Assembly: GCF_003173715.1 (NCBI RefSeq)
Contig: NZ_CP029550.1
Coordinates: forward strand, 4,201,501 to 4,265,500
DNA from: Methylobacterium durans
GTDB taxonomy: Bacteria; Pseudomonadota; Alphaproteobacteria; Rhizobiales; Beijerinckiaceae
Length of the DNA stretch: 64,000 bases
Direction: 5' to 3'
In this document: piece after piece, positions 54,684 to 63,261 of the stretch
Layout: the number at the start of each line of letters is the position of its first letter
How positions within the stretch are numbered: position 1 is the first letter of the stretch
Translations under genes and position numbers: made by a program
The notes under the pieces: generated by a model
Seen by the model: the letters and a program-made list of their open reading frames with translations, nothing else
What the model was told of the DNA's origin: nothing
Databases searched by the model: none

Positions 54684-54767
54684 CGAGCCGTCGATGTCAC
54701 AGAGCGATCTCTGCGGCGGCCCAATTTTCCAGACCCATCAGATCGGCGAGTGCGGCATGGATGATCC

Positions 54768-55343
54768 TCAGGATCTGCCGCCCCGGCTCTCGATCGTCAG
54801 CTTCTGAACGCCTCCGCGCGCCAAGACCGGCTTCTTCGCGCTGATGATGCGCGAGTTGACGCCCGTCCAGCCGATCTCGCCCGACAGGCGGCCGTACTCG
54901 ATCTTGGGGCAGCGGTTCATGACGACCGTGATCCCGCGCGACTCGGCCAGCGAGGCCGCGGCATCGTTGCGCACGCCGAGTTGCATCCAGATCACGCGCG
55001 GAGGTTCCGGCAGCGCCAGAGCTTCGTCGACCAGCGGCCCCGCCGCCGCCGAATTGCGGAAGATCTCGACCATGTCGACCCGGCGTCCGAGCGCGCTGAG
55101 CGAGGCCGCGACCGGACGCCCGAGGAGTTCCTGTCCGGCAAGGCCCGGATTGACCGGCACGACGTCGTAGCCCCGGTCGAGCAGGTACTTGAGCACGATC
55201 CAGCTGGGGCGTGCCGGATTGGCCGAGGCGCCGACGAGAGCGATCGAACGCGTCTCGCGAAGGAGCCGGCGGATCAGCGCGTCGGGGTATCTGTCGTGAC
55301 GGGTCGGCAGGCCGTCGGGACGCGCGTCGTGAGTCGGGATCAT
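54768..55343 (-). CDS. CoA-binding domain protein
   Basis: A 191-residue protein with a Rossmann-like CoA-binding fold: IALVGASANPARPSWIVLKY, YDVVPVNPGLAGQELLGRPV and VDMVEIFRNSAAAGPLVDEA, then VIWMQLGVRNDAAASLAESR and VMNRCPKIEYGRLSG. It is a small stand-alone version of the domain found in succinyl-CoA and acyl-CoA synthetases; members often annotate as YccU-like. The Met at 55343 (MIPTHDARPDGL) is preferred over a start 36 codons upstream whose residues look non-coding. It is divergent from the thioesterase gene, with which it shares a short promoter region. Confidence 0.85.
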   Translation of the reverse strand: MIPTHDARPDGLPTRHDRYPDALIRRLLRETRSIALVGASANPARPSWIVLKYLLDRGYDVVPVNPGLAGQELLGRPVAASLSALGRRVDMVEIFRNSAAAGPLVDEALALPEPPRVIWMQLGVRNDAAASLAESRGITVVMNRCPKIEYGRLSGEIGWTGVNSRIISAKKPVLARGGVQKLTIESRGGRS

Positions 55344-55410
55344 GGCGGGACTTGTCCGCCATCCGCGCGCGTGCTGCAAGGCAGCCGGAGAACGGGCACC
55401 CGAGGGGGCG

Positions 55411-55875
55411 ATGTCAGACACGCGCGACGAACGGGGCCGCGCGCCTCGCATGAGCCTGGCCGACGTCCTGGCCTTCCTCGAGAGCGAGTTCCCGCAGATG
55501 CATCACGGGGGACGCACCTTCCACCTCGAGGCGGTGGGGCCGCTCTCCGCCCGCATGCGAATGGACCATCACGAACGGCACCTGCGCCCCGGCGGAACCA
55601 TCTCGGGCCCGTCCATGATGGCGCTCGCCGATCTCGCGCTCTACGCGGCGATCCTGGCGCAGATCGGTCCGGTCGGCCTCGCCGTGACCACGAACCTGAG
55701 CTTCAACTTCCTGCGCAGGCCCGGCACCACCGGCCTGGTGGCGGAGGCGCGGCTCCTGAAGCTCGGGCGGCGGCTCGCCGTCGGCGAGGTGCTCATCACG
55801 CCGCCCGCGTCCGACGATCTCGTCTGCCACGCCACCGGAACCTACTCGATCCCGCCGGGCTCCGCGGTATCATAA
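55411..55875 (+). CDS. PaaI-family hotdog thioesterase
   Basis: A 154-residue hotdog-fold protein ([20 protein letters not shown]). The family region is [20 protein letters not shown] followed by [20 protein letters not shown] and [20 protein letters not shown], matching PaaI/YdiI-type acyl-CoA thioesterases; the Gly-rich segment and acidic residue of the helix form the usual active site. It likely cleaves aryl- or acyl-CoA, with unknown substrate. ATG 55411 follows cgagggggcg; an alternative ATG lies 13 codons further on. It is the first gene after the CoA-binding protein on the opposite strand. Confidence 0.83.
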   Translation: MSDTRDERGRAPRMSLADVLAFLESEFPQMHHGGRTFHLEAVGPLSARMRMDHHERHLRPGGTISGPSMMALADLALYAAILAQIGPVGLAVTTNLSFNFLRRPGTTGLVAEARLLKLGRRLAVGEVLITPPASDDLVCHATGTYSIPPGSAVS

Positions 55876-55939
55876 TACCATATCGGGGAAACGTCTCCAA
55901 AATATCAGGTTTTTCGCCTTCCGGCGCACGGAACGTGTC

Positions 55940-55968
55940 TTGACCTGGCGCGGCTCGCCCCGTATGGA
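55940..55968 (+). promoter_or_regulatory. Sigma-70-type promoter for rplM-rpsI
   Basis: TTGACC (55940-55945) and TATGGA (55963-55968) are separated by 17 bases, a good vegetative promoter, about 90 bases upstream of rplM. Confidence 0.6.
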
Positions 55969-55979
55969 AGCCGCCGTAC

Positions 55980-56007
55980 GCCGCTGCGTTCCACCGAACG
56001 CGGCGGC
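55980..56007 (+). promoter_or_regulatory. Hairpin in the rplM leader
   Basis: GCCGCTGCGTTC and GAACGCGGCGGC pair with a four-base loop (one internal mismatch), followed by tctcgttttcg. It lies in the untranslated leader, 50 bases before the rplM ATG, so it may be an attenuator or an L13 autoregulatory site. Confidence 0.5.
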
Positions 56008-56056
56008 TCTCGTTTTCGAGACACCCCACGTCACACCCCAAGTCACGGGTTCGGCC

Positions 56057-56518
56057 ATGAAAACAACTTCGCTGAAGCCCGCCGACGTCGACAAGAAGTG
56101 GGTCGTGATCGATGCGGAGGGCTTGGTCGTCGGCCGGCTCGCCTCCATCGTCGCGATGCGCCTGCGCGGCAAGCACAAGGCCGCCTACACGCCCCACGTC
56201 GATTGCGGCGACAACGTCATCGTCATCAACGCCGAGAAGGTGAAGTTCACCGGGCGGAAGTACAACCAGAAGGTTTACTACCACCACACCGGCTATCCGG
56301 GCGGCATCAAGGAGCGCTCGGCCAAGTTCATCCTTGAGGGCCGCTTCCCCGAGCGCGTCGTCGAGAAGGCCGTGGAGCGCATGCTCCCGCGCGGTCCGCT
56401 GTTCCGCCAGATCATGGGTAACCTGCGGGTCTACAAGGGCACAGAGCACCCGCACGATGCCCAGCAGCCGCAGGCGCTCGACGTCGGCGCCCTCAACCGC
56501 AAGAACGTGAGCGCTTGA
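56057..56518 (+). CDS. rplM: 50S ribosomal protein L13
   Basis: A 153-residue ribosomal protein, early assembly factor of the large subunit. Conserved blocks: [71 protein letters not shown] and [23 protein letters not shown] 56057 ([12 protein letters not shown]) is the usual start; the frame extends upstream to 55940 without support. It forms the standard operon with rpsI two bases downstream. Confidence 0.96.
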   Translation: MKTTSLKPADVDKKWVVIDAEGLVVGRLASIVAMRLRGKHKAAYTPHVDCGDNVIVINAEKVKFTGRKYNQKVYYHHTGYPGGIKERSAKFILEGRFPERVVEKAVERMLPRGPLFRQIMGNLRVYKGTEHPHDAQQPQALDVGALNRKNVSA

Positions 56519-56520
56519 TC

Positions 56521-57003
56521 ATGGCGACCCTTCAGTCCCTCGCCGACCTCAACCGGGCGAACACCGCCTCGGATGCCCAGGGTGACGCTCCGGTCCACGT
56601 CCAGAAGCTGGACGCCCAGGGCCGCGCCTACGCCACAGGCAAGCGCAAGGACGCGGTCGCCCGCGTCTGGATCAAGCCGGGTTCCGGCAAGATCGTCATC
56701 AACAGCCGCCCGGTCGACACCTATTTCGCCCGGCCGGTGCTGCGCATGATCCTGCGCCAACCCCTCCAGGTGGCCAACCGCGTCGACCAGTACGACATCA
56801 CCGTCACGGTGGCGGGTGGCGGCCTCTCGGGCCAGGCGGGCGCCGTGCGCCACGGCCTCTCGAAGGCTCTGACCTACTACGAGCCGGAGCTGCGCTCGCC
56901 GCTGAAGCGGGAGGGCTTCCTCACCCGCGATTCCCGCGTCGTGGAGCGCAAGAAGTACGGCCGCAAGAAGGCTCGCCGCAGCTTCCAGTTCTCGAAGCGC
57001 TGA
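56521..57003 (+). CDS. rpsI: 30S ribosomal protein S9
   Basis: A 160-residue ribosomal protein whose basic C-terminal tail ([17 protein letters not shown]) reaches into the ribosomal P site. Conserved parts are [37 protein letters not shown] and [20 protein letters not shown] 56521 follows the rplM stop by two bases; an ATG six bases upstream would overlap that stop. A hairpin terminator follows at 57032. Confidence 0.97.
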   Translation: MATLQSLADLNRANTASDAQGDAPVHVQKLDAQGRAYATGKRKDAVARVWIKPGSGKIVINSRPVDTYFARPVLRMILRQPLQVANRVDQYDITVTVAGGGLSGQAGAVRHGLSKALTYYEPELRSPLKREGFLTRDSRVVERKKYGRKKARRSFQFSKR

Positions 57004-57031
57004 GGTCTCGACCTCTCAGGTCAAGCGAACA

Positions 57032-57056
57032 GGGCGGATCCGCGAGGGTCCGCCCT
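57032..57056 (+). terminator. Likely terminator after rplM-rpsI
   Basis: GGGCGGATC...GGTCCGCCC forms a strong GC stem with loop cgcgag, followed by tctctgtttg, a weak T tract. It ends 55 bases after rpsI and separates it from the convergent DUF5872 gene. Confidence 0.7.
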
Positions 57057-57107
57057 CTCTGTTTGTGGCCTCCGTCACACCCTGCCCCGGCACCGACGCG
57101 ATCTGGC

Positions 57108-57620
57108 TCATGCGTGGAGCGCGCGCTCCAGCTCGCCCTTCGACATCTTCGAGCGGCCGGGGATGTTCTTCGCCCGCGCCTTCCTCATCAGTTCGGCCTT
57201 CGTCGCGCTCGATCCATCAGCGCCACCCTTGCGGGCGGCGGCCGCTTTCCGGGCCACGTCCTTCGGCTGCTTCGAAAACTGCTTGCCCTTCGCGGTATCC
57301 GACCGCTTCTTGTCCGAGGAGCGCTTGTACTCGGCATCGGACACCGCCTTGCGGGCCCTCTTCGGCAGGTAGCGCTCGCCGGTGGCGGCACTCGTCTCGC
57401 CGGACTTCGTCCCCCATTCCTCGTCCGTCCACTGCTTCAGATGGTTGTCGTCGCTCTTCTTGCCGGCGTAGCCGCCGCCCTCCTTCTTGTATTCCGCGGT
57501 CGCCATCTGTGCCTTGCGGGCGGACCATTGCCCGGGCCTGCCACCCTTCGCGGATTGGGTGACACGCGTCTTGACCTTGTCCCAAAGCTTCGGATCGGTC
57601 TTCTCGGCAGTTCCCGACAT
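57108..57620 (-). CDS. DUF5872 domain protein with C-terminal helical SAP/Rho_N-like end
   Basis: A 170-residue basic protein. The DUF5872 region (about 8-110) reads DPKLWDKVKTRVTQSAKGGR, PGQWSARKAQMATAEYKKEG, GYAGKKSDDNHLKQWTDEEW and SGETSAATGERYLPKRARKA, then KKRSDTAKGKQFSKQPKDV. The C-terminal part (KAELMRKARAKNIPGRSKMS) resembles a Rho_N/SAP-like helix-turn motif that binds nucleic acid. The family is common in Methylobacterium and phages and may act on DNA or chromatin; no experimental role is known. It converges on rpsI. Confidence 0.82.
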   Translation of the reverse strand: MSGTAEKTDPKLWDKVKTRVTQSAKGGRPGQWSARKAQMATAEYKKEGGGYAGKKSDDNHLKQWTDEEWGTKSGETSAATGERYLPKRARKAVSDAEYKRSSDKKRSDTAKGKQFSKQPKDVARKAAAARKGGADGSSATKAELMRKARAKNIPGRSKMSKGELERALHA

Positions 57621-57822
57621 CGTCTGACCTCCGTACGTGCACGATTGGGCGGTCAACCGGAGGCAGGCGGAGCGGTTCCGATCGATCACCCGCGGCATCG
57701 GGACAGTCTGTGGACGAGGCCGGATCCTCAAAGCGCCGTCAGGTTCGTCCGGCATCATTGACTCGCGCGCCGCCGCCCTCCACCTCGCGGTGCACCAGCG
57801 GCGCGCACGGAGGCGACAGGCG

Positions 57823-58773
57823 ATGGCGGACCGGACGAGCTGGGACATACCCAGGGTATTCATCGACGGCGAGGCCGGCACGACCGGCCTCGGCATCCGC
57901 GAGCGGCTGGAGCGCGACGGGCGCGTGGAACTGCGCAGCCTCCCGTACGAGAGCCGGAAGGACGTCGGCGCCAAGCGCGCGCTTCTGAGCGAGGTAGACC
58001 TCGTAGTGCTCTGCCTGCCCGACGAGGCGGCCCGCGAGACTGTGGCGCTCGCCGACGGCTTGGCAGGCGGAGGTCCGCGGATCCTCGACGCGAGCACCGC
58101 GCACCGGGTCAGCCCGGGTTGGGTCTACGGTTTCGCCGAACTGGCGCGGGAACAGGCCGATGCGATCCGTGCGAGCCGCCGGGTCGCCAATCCCGGCTGC
58201 TACCCGACCGGCGCCATCGCACTGCTTCGCCCGCTCGTCTCCGGGAGCCTGATCCCGGCCGACTTTCCCGTCAGCATCAACGCGGTGAGCGGCTACAGCG
58301 GCGGCGGCAAGAGCATGATCGAGTCCTATGAGAGCGGCTCATCCCCACCCTTCCAGCTCTACGGGCTCGGCTTCGCGCACAAGCATGTGCCGGAGACGCA
58401 AACCTACAGCGGTCTCACCCGCCGCCCGATCTTCATCCCCTCGGTGGCCAATTTCCGCCAGGGCATGCTGGTGAGCATCCCGCTCCACCTGCACGACCTC
58501 CCCGGCGCGCCAGGCGCGGGCGACCTCGAAGCGGCGCTTCGCGACTGGTATGCCGGTCAGGAGCTCGTCACGGTGGTCGAAGGCGCGACCACGGGCGCGC
58601 ATCGCGAGCGGCTGGAGGCGGAAGACCTCAACGACACCGACCACCTGGAATTGCGCGTGTTCGGCTCGGACGAGCACGGGCAGGCCGTCCTCGTCGCCCG
58701 CCTCGACAACCTGGGCAAGGGCGCGTCCGGCGCGGCCGTGCAGAATATCGGCCTGATGCTCGGGCTCGACTGA
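57823..58773 (+). CDS. argC: N-acetyl-gamma-glutamyl-phosphate reductase (short class)
   Basis: A 316-residue NADPH-dependent enzyme of arginine biosynthesis (third step). Seen: [20 protein letters not shown] at the N-terminus, the catalytic Cys in [14 protein letters not shown], and [16 protein letters not shown], plus [11 protein letters not shown]. The length and GEAGTTGL start are those of the second, shorter ArgC class common in alphaproteobacteria. ATG 57823 follows cggaggcgac; the longer frame to 57637 is not supported. Downstream of rpsI but separated by the DUF5872 gene on the other strand. Confidence 0.92.
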   Translation: MADRTSWDIPRVFIDGEAGTTGLGIRERLERDGRVELRSLPYESRKDVGAKRALLSEVDLVVLCLPDEAARETVALADGLAGGGPRILDASTAHRVSPGWVYGFAELAREQADAIRASRRVANPGCYPTGAIALLRPLVSGSLIPADFPVSINAVSGYSGGGKSMIESYESGSSPPFQLYGLGFAHKHVPETQTYSGLTRRPIFIPSVANFRQGMLVSIPLHLHDLPGAPGAGDLEAALRDWYAGQELVTVVEGATTGAHRERLEAEDLNDTDHLELRVFGSDEHGQAVLVARLDNLGKGASGAAVQNIGLMLGLD

Positions 58774-59399
58774 GCCCGGCAGCAATCCCGTCGCTCGCGA
58801 ACGGCGACCTCCGGACGAACATCCGGCTCGATCCGGTTGCCGCCGCGAGTGCTCATGCGTTCGCGCGCGCCGCGACAGGCCGCCGCGCCAGAGCAAATCT
58901 CGCGAATCAATACGAAGACCCGCGCGGGCAGGATGCGCGCGATGGCACGGTCAGGACGCTCCCGCGCACCGACGCGTCGCTTGCTCGGACAAGTCGACTG
59001 CGCAGATGCCGTTAGAAAAGGCATGCCGGTCAGTCTGTCGAACCGATCCGCGCGCTGCCTCGATGCAGATGGCGAGCTTCGCGCTGTCGTGTTCCGACGC
59101 GAAGAATCGATCGTGGGCCCGGGCTGGCTCTGAACAGTTTTTGCGCAATCCTGATAAGACCTTGCCCAGCGTTGTCGTGGGCAGAAATCGCGCAGATTCA
59201 ATGGCCCAATGCGCGGGAAAAGCCGCAGGAAGACCCGACCCGCGCGGTCTTAGACCGCACCCCTCCTGCAAAACGGACGAACCATCCACATTTATCGACC
59301 TTTTGGTGACGTTATCGCGGCCAAAACATCTTGCCGATTTCCGTTGCTGAGCTTACGGTTCAGAATATCATCAACGCACCGTAATACGGCACAACGATC
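58774..59399. promoter_or_regulatory. Long intergenic region upstream of the MucR-type gene
   Basis: About 625 bases contain no supported gene. The last 130 bases are distinctly richer in A+T (for example around cttttggtgacgttatcgcg and caatatcatcaacg-type sequence before 59400), as expected for a promoter that is a target of MucR-like repressors, which often autoregulate. Confidence 0.45.
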
Positions 59400-59923
59400 A
59401 TGAACGAAACTGACACCGATAAGGGCCACCTCATCACCCTCGCGGCAGACATCGTCTCAGCCTACGTCAGCAACAATCATGTACAGAGCGCTGAGCTGCC
59501 GAAACTTCTCAGCGACGTACACGAGGCGATCCGCACGGTGTCCGGAAACGGCAGCGTGAGTGCTGATGCCAGCCCTCAGAAGGCCACGCCCCAGGAAATC
59601 CGCCGCTCGATCACGCCGGAATATCTGGTGAGCTTCGAGGACGGGAAGCAGTACAAGACCCTGCGGCGGCACCTGACCTTGCGCGGGCTGACGCCGGAAC
59701 AATACCGCGCCAAGTGGGGTCTCGCGCCCGATTATCCGATGACCTCGCAGAGCTACTCGGAGCAGCGCTCCGAGCTGGCCCGCGCCCTCGGCCTCGGCCA
59801 GCAACGCCGCAAGAACGTGGCAAAGGCGGCCCCTGAGGAGGTCGTCCAGGCTGATGCCCCGAGGAGGCCGCCGATGAGGCCGAGAAGAAGCGGCGCCCCG
59901 CTCGTCGAAAGAAGGATGCTTGA
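59400..59923 (+). CDS. MucR/Ros-family transcriptional regulator, tail frameshifted as assembled
   Basis: The protein starts MNETDTDKGHLITLAADIVS and contains the MucR domain: SITPEYLVSFEDGKQYKTLR, RHLTLRGLTPEQYRAKWGL and YPMTSQSYSEQRSELARALG. The two zinc-binding cysteines of Ros/MucR are absent (Ser/Val and Asp/Gly stand there), as in zinc-independent members. The assembled frame runs to 59993, but adding one C to the run at 59857-59860 gives APEEAADEAEKKRRPARRKK plus DA and a stop at 59923, the normal acidic-then-basic MucR tail; the assembled tail is atypical. Total length would be 174 residues. It likely represses genes at A+T-rich promoters. Confidence 0.85.
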
Positions 59924-60011
59924 CGGCATCCTACCGCCGCGGCTCTCGGCTGGGGGCGATCGAGAACGACTCGCCCCGCCCTCCCGCCTCTGATAGAGGA
60001 TCCCCGGCCGA

Positions 60012-60088
60012 GGCCCCGTAGCTCAGCTGGATAGAGCAGCCGCCTTCTAAGCGGCAGGTCGTAGGTTCGAGCCCTACCGGGGTCGCCA
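60012..60088 (+). tRNA. tRNA-Arg (anticodon TCT)
   Basis: Cloverleaf with acceptor GGCCCCG/CGGGGTC, anticodon stem GCCGC/GCGGC enclosing CTTCTAA (anticodon TCT), T-loop GTTCGAGC and encoded CCA. It follows the mucR gene and is followed by a terminator. Confidence 0.95.
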
Positions 60089-60094
60089 TGAATT

Positions 60095-60126
60095 AGCCCG
60101 CTCGGTCAATGGCTTAGCGGGCTTTT
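60095..60126 (+). terminator. Rho-independent terminator after tRNA-Arg
   Basis: AGCCCGCT pairs with AGCGGGCT across a 12-base loop, followed by TTTTT. The hairpin begins seven bases after the tRNA CCA end. Confidence 0.85.
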
Positions 60127-60426
60127 TCCTGTGTAAAGCCGCCGCGAAGGGGCTGACAACACGACGCAGCACAATCCCTGATTTTACAACGAGTTACGAT
60201 CGAGGGCCGGCAGCTCCATGCAACACAGGCGCAACACATTCTGGCGCCAAGGTTCGCGAGCTTGGCGGCACAACGAAGCCGTTAATGGCGTAGGCAAAGC
60301 GCTCAGCCCGAGGGCTCTATGGCCCCAGCCTTGCAGGCCGAGATGCTGAAGGAGCGCATAGAGGGCATCGAGCAATCTGTCAGCAGCATCAGTTAGGGTG
60401 GCGATCCCTCGGCTGAGGCTGAGAAC
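60127..60426. other. Intergenic stretch, no gene seen
   Basis: About 300 bases between the terminator and a small ORF. Only chance frames; a short Met-containing minus-strand frame (60184-60375) has no homology I can recognise. Confidence 0.35.
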
Positions 60427-60636
60427 ATGCGCGACAACCTGATCGACGTGCTCGGACTTCTAGAGCGAAATCCCGGCCTCGATGCCGCGGCCGATGACCT
60501 GCACGGCAGCGTTCGTGCCCTGATAGCTGCCGACGCGGACGAACCCGGGTTGGCAACTCGGCGTGTCAGGTTGCTCCAAGAGGCACACTCACGGTTTCGC
60601 GCTCGGCTCGAGGCTGCAATCGCTCCGAGCAACTGA
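60427..60636 (+). CDS. Small acidic helical protein, unknown function
   Basis: A 69-residue protein, MRDNLIDVLGLLERNPGLDA to ARLEAAIAPSN, almost entirely helical with a mix of acidic and basic residues and no Cys, signal or membrane part. The frame is clean and codon use fits the genome. I do not recognise a family. It converges with psuG, 96 bases away. Confidence 0.5.
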   Translation: MRDNLIDVLGLLERNPGLDAAADDLHGSVRALIAADADEPGLATRRVRLLQEAHSRFRARLEAAIAPSN

Positions 60637-60732
60637 AGGGGGAAATCAGAGAAGTGACTGCAACCCTGTGGCTGCGTGCGCTTCTGCTTCGCGCCACATC
60701 GTGGAGATGAGGCGCACCCGCGGTTCTGCGGG

Positions 60733-61677
60733 TCATGCCGCAGCGTGATCCGGAGGAGGTCCGGTCGATACCTGAAGCGCCACAGCGAGGTGGGCCGCGA
60801 GCGCCGCGTTGTTCTTCACGAGGGCGATGTTGGTGGAGAGGCTGCGGCCGCCTGTCAGTGCGAGGATGCGGGAGAGCAGGAAGGGCGTCACCGCCTTGCC
60901 GGTGATCCCGGCCGCAGTAGCCTGCGCTAGGACGGCCTCGATCAGCCCGGCGATCTCCGCCGCGGGGATCTCGTCGGCCGGCGGCATTGGGTTCGCCACG
61001 AGGAGCCCGCCGCCCAAGCTCAGCGCCTCCTTGGTCCTCACCAACTCGGCGACATCTTCCGGCGTGTCGCGCCGAAGCGGCGACGGCAGCCCGCTGTCGC
61101 GGCTCCAGAAGGCGGGGAAGCGATCGGTGCCGTAGCTCACGACAGGGACACCGCGCGTCTCCAGGTACTCCAGGGTGCGGGGTAGATCGAGGATCGCCTT
61201 GGCGCCGGCGCAGACGACCACCACGGGCGTGCGGGCGAGCTCGTCGAGGTCTGCCGAGATATCGAGCGTCGCCTCGACGCCGCGGTGGACGCCCCCGATG
61301 CCGCCCGTGGCGAACACGCGGATGCCAGCCAGTTGCGCGCAGATCATGGTCGCCGCGACCGTCGTGGACCCGTGACGCCTGCTCGCGACGGCGTAGGGCA
61401 GATCGGCCCGGCTCAGCTTCAGGATGTCCGTCGCCGTGCCGAGCCAGTCCAGGAGGTCGTCGGGCAGGCCGACGCGGATGCGGCCGTCGATAACCGCGAT
61501 GGTGGCGGGCACCGCCCCGTTGTCGCGCACCACGGCTTCGACGTCGCGCGCCGTCTCGACGTTCTGCGGATAGGGCATGCCGTGCGTGATGATCGTGGAT
61601 TCGAGCGCCACGACGGGTGCGCGGGTGTCGAGGGCCGCGCGCACATCCGGGGCGAGGTCGATGAGCGGGTGAGACAT
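60733..61677 (-). CDS. psuG: Pseudouridine-5'-phosphate glycosidase
   Basis: A 314-residue enzyme that cleaves the C-C glycosidic bond of pseudouridine 5'-phosphate, releasing uracil and ribose 5-phosphate. Family blocks: VVALESTIITHGMPYPQNVE, SRADLPYAVASRRHGSTTVA, RVFATGGIGGVHRGVEATLD, VVCAGAKAILDLPRTLEYLE (Lys that forms the Schiff base) and GKAVTPFLLSRILALTGGRS. No psuK kinase gene is beside it in the window. ATG 61677 is the natural start; divergent from the next gene by 98 bases. Confidence 0.93.
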   Translation of the reverse strand: MSHPLIDLAPDVRAALDTRAPVVALESTIITHGMPYPQNVETARDVEAVVRDNGAVPATIAVIDGRIRVGLPDDLLDWLGTATDILKLSRADLPYAVASRRHGSTTVAATMICAQLAGIRVFATGGIGGVHRGVEATLDISADLDELARTPVVVVCAGAKAILDLPRTLEYLETRGVPVVSYGTDRFPAFWSRDSGLPSPLRRDTPEDVAELVRTKEALSLGGGLLVANPMPPADEIPAAEIAGLIEAVLAQATAAGITGKAVTPFLLSRILALTGGRSLSTNIALVKNNAALAAHLAVALQVSTGPPPDHAAA

Positions 61678-61775
61678 GGCGGTGGCTCCGCAGAGACAGC
61701 CGGGATGAGATAGCTTCTCCCGAGCTAACGTCCGCAGGTCTGTGATAGACCTGCAACCTCCACTGGGCAGCAGTC

Positions 61776-62315
61776 GTGATCTACACAGGGCCCCACATCA
61801 TCCTCGATGCGGTGACCTATCGCACGCTCGGCCGTGGCGAAGCCGGGCGGATCGTGACGATCCGCGAGGTCGTCTATCAGGGCGTCATGGAGCGGCACTC
61901 GGACGGCTTCACCGTCCTGTCTGTTCTCAAGCCCGGTGCTGCTCGAACCTTCAGCATCGAAGTTGGCGCGGTGCTGTCGGTGTCAGCGCATGGGCGAGTT
62001 TGGAACCCCGAGACGCAGGAGCGCCGCTGGCGCCTGCGCGCGGAGGAACTGCGTGCCTTTGTGGAGGAGCGCGAGGTCGCGGCCTGGGCGCAGCCCTACT
62101 TCGATCCGGCCAGCGACAAGCATCACCTCAAGCAGCCAGCGAGCCCGGCGGAACGACGCTCCTCCAACCCTGCGGAGCGCGCCGCCTCAAGCTACAGGCG
62201 CGGAGGAGCCCGACGCTTGGACGAGGCACCCGCCGCCGATCCGCGGCGAGGGACCGAGAACGCGAAGCCCGGCCTCTTCGGGAGGCTGTGGCGGGGCTTG
62301 CTGAGGAAGCCCTGA
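61776..62315 (+). CDS. Protein of unknown function, 179 residues
   Basis: A cytoplasmic protein from a GTG start (VIYTGPHIILDAVTYRTLGR). The N-terminal 110 residues look folded, beta-rich (GRIVTIREVVYQGVMERHSD, FTVLSVLKPGAARTFSIEVG); the C-terminal part is low-complexity, polar and basic, ending in a short amphipathic helix (FGRLWRGLLRKP) that could touch membrane. I do not recognise the family. It is the last clearly chromosomal gene before the degraded right edge. Confidence 0.6.
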   Translation: MIYTGPHIILDAVTYRTLGRGEAGRIVTIREVVYQGVMERHSDGFTVLSVLKPGAARTFSIEVGAVLSVSAHGRVWNPETQERRWRLRAEELRAFVEEREVAAWAQPYFDPASDKHHLKQPASPAERRSSNPAERAASSYRRGGARRLDEAPAADPRRGTENAKPGLFGRLWRGLLRKP

Positions 62316-62934
62316 AGCTATGTTGTTCGCGTACTCTCGTCAGCTGCATGAGGTTCCCCCACTCTGTGCTGCGAGTGAAAGTTGGTCCGCGGTCGGCAAG
62401 CAGACCTTCTGCTTTGCGCCGATTGTGTTGAAAAACTCCGTTTGCCCCCCTTTCGAGGACATCAACCTACAACACCTGGGTTCGTATCGAGCGACAAATA
62501 CTAGCTATAGAGGACTTTGATCGCGCCGCGGAGTTTTTCAACACAATCCGCCGATTTCGGTCGCTCACGATGCTCCTACTGCTTCCTGGAAGCAGACATA
62601 CCTGCGCCTGCCGGCCTCGCTGTAGGGATGGCCAGGGACGCTGGACGGCCGCATGATTGTAGCCGCCCGGCCCTATCCTCTTGAATTCATCAAATCACGC
62701 GGATCGAGAGGACTATGACCAGCAGCGCACCATTCTCGATAACGGTACGGACATGCCGACGAGCTGCTTCTCCCACCGTGAGACAACTCAGCTCGGACGC
62801 CGACGTTGTCTATGGACGGTGTCGCGTCCCGGCACGCTCCGCGCCGTCTACGGGTGACGCTGGAAACTTCCAGGCGCGGCAGGCGACCCTGTGTGACGAA
62901 CGATCGAATCCAGCTCTACATGGGCGGGGGCACA
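62316..62934. other. Intergenic, MITE-containing region without supported gene
   Basis: Holds MITE copy 2 (62419-62548). The rest has short random frames. Codon use in the frame at 62715-63014 does not look coding. Confidence 0.45.
62419..62548. mobile_element. MITE copy 2 (130 bp)
   Basis: Identical over 130 bases to 53530-53659, with ends CGATTGTGTTGAAAAACTCC. It lies outside the island, so the MITE moves independently of it. Zero divergence between the copies means recent transposition. Confidence 0.85.
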
Positions 62935-63120
62935 GGCTGGCGGCGAGAGAGCCATCCCGAGCACGACACCGGACGCGTACAGGCTCCCGATCCAGAGCCT
63001 GGGATCGCGACTGATGCCGAGTGCACCACGTACATCGACCAGGACCGTGGCCATGACGAGATTGTTGAACTGAGCGTTGAGGGCTGCCACGAGCAGGCGG
63101 AAGAGGGGCTTGATGGCCAT
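62935..63120 (-). pseudogene. Remnant of a DHA2/EmrB-type MFS transporter
   Basis: A minus-strand fragment reads FRLLVAALNAQFNNLVMATV, VDVRGALGISRDPRLWIGSL and YASGVVLGMALSP, the start and first two membrane helices of a drug-type MFS permease. After about residue 60 the sequence becomes unrelated (PACAPAHVELDSIVRHTGSP) and the frame ends at 62848. Only the N-terminal stub of an about 500-residue protein remains, so it is truncated. It lies between a MITE and an IS5-type element. Confidence 0.65.
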
Positions 63121-63261
63121 GATGGAAAGTCCCGGGATATGTCTGCGCCCAAGGTAAGGCCACTAGACTGGTGCACTTCAGTAACTTACCGAATATTCCG
63201 AAGTAAAAAATTGGGATCTACAATCATCGAGCTTCGCTTGCGGGTCGCCTTAGACCCCGTT

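Larger units (their letters stand above)
30262..54702. mobile_element. Genomic island inserted at tRNA-Val
   Basis: The segment from tRNA-Val to 54702 is bounded by a perfect 47-bp direct repeat, so the island proper covers about 24.3 kb (30339-54636 plus one repeat). Inside are three insertion sequences, paralogous outer-membrane proteins, DUF1254 proteins, a sulfatase module, a two-component system and an ArdC pseudogene. Genes outside the repeats are core-like (ugd on the left, CoA-binding protein and rplM-rpsI on the right). No tyrosine or serine integrase is present in the window, so the element appears stuck or relies on another element. Confidence 0.8.
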
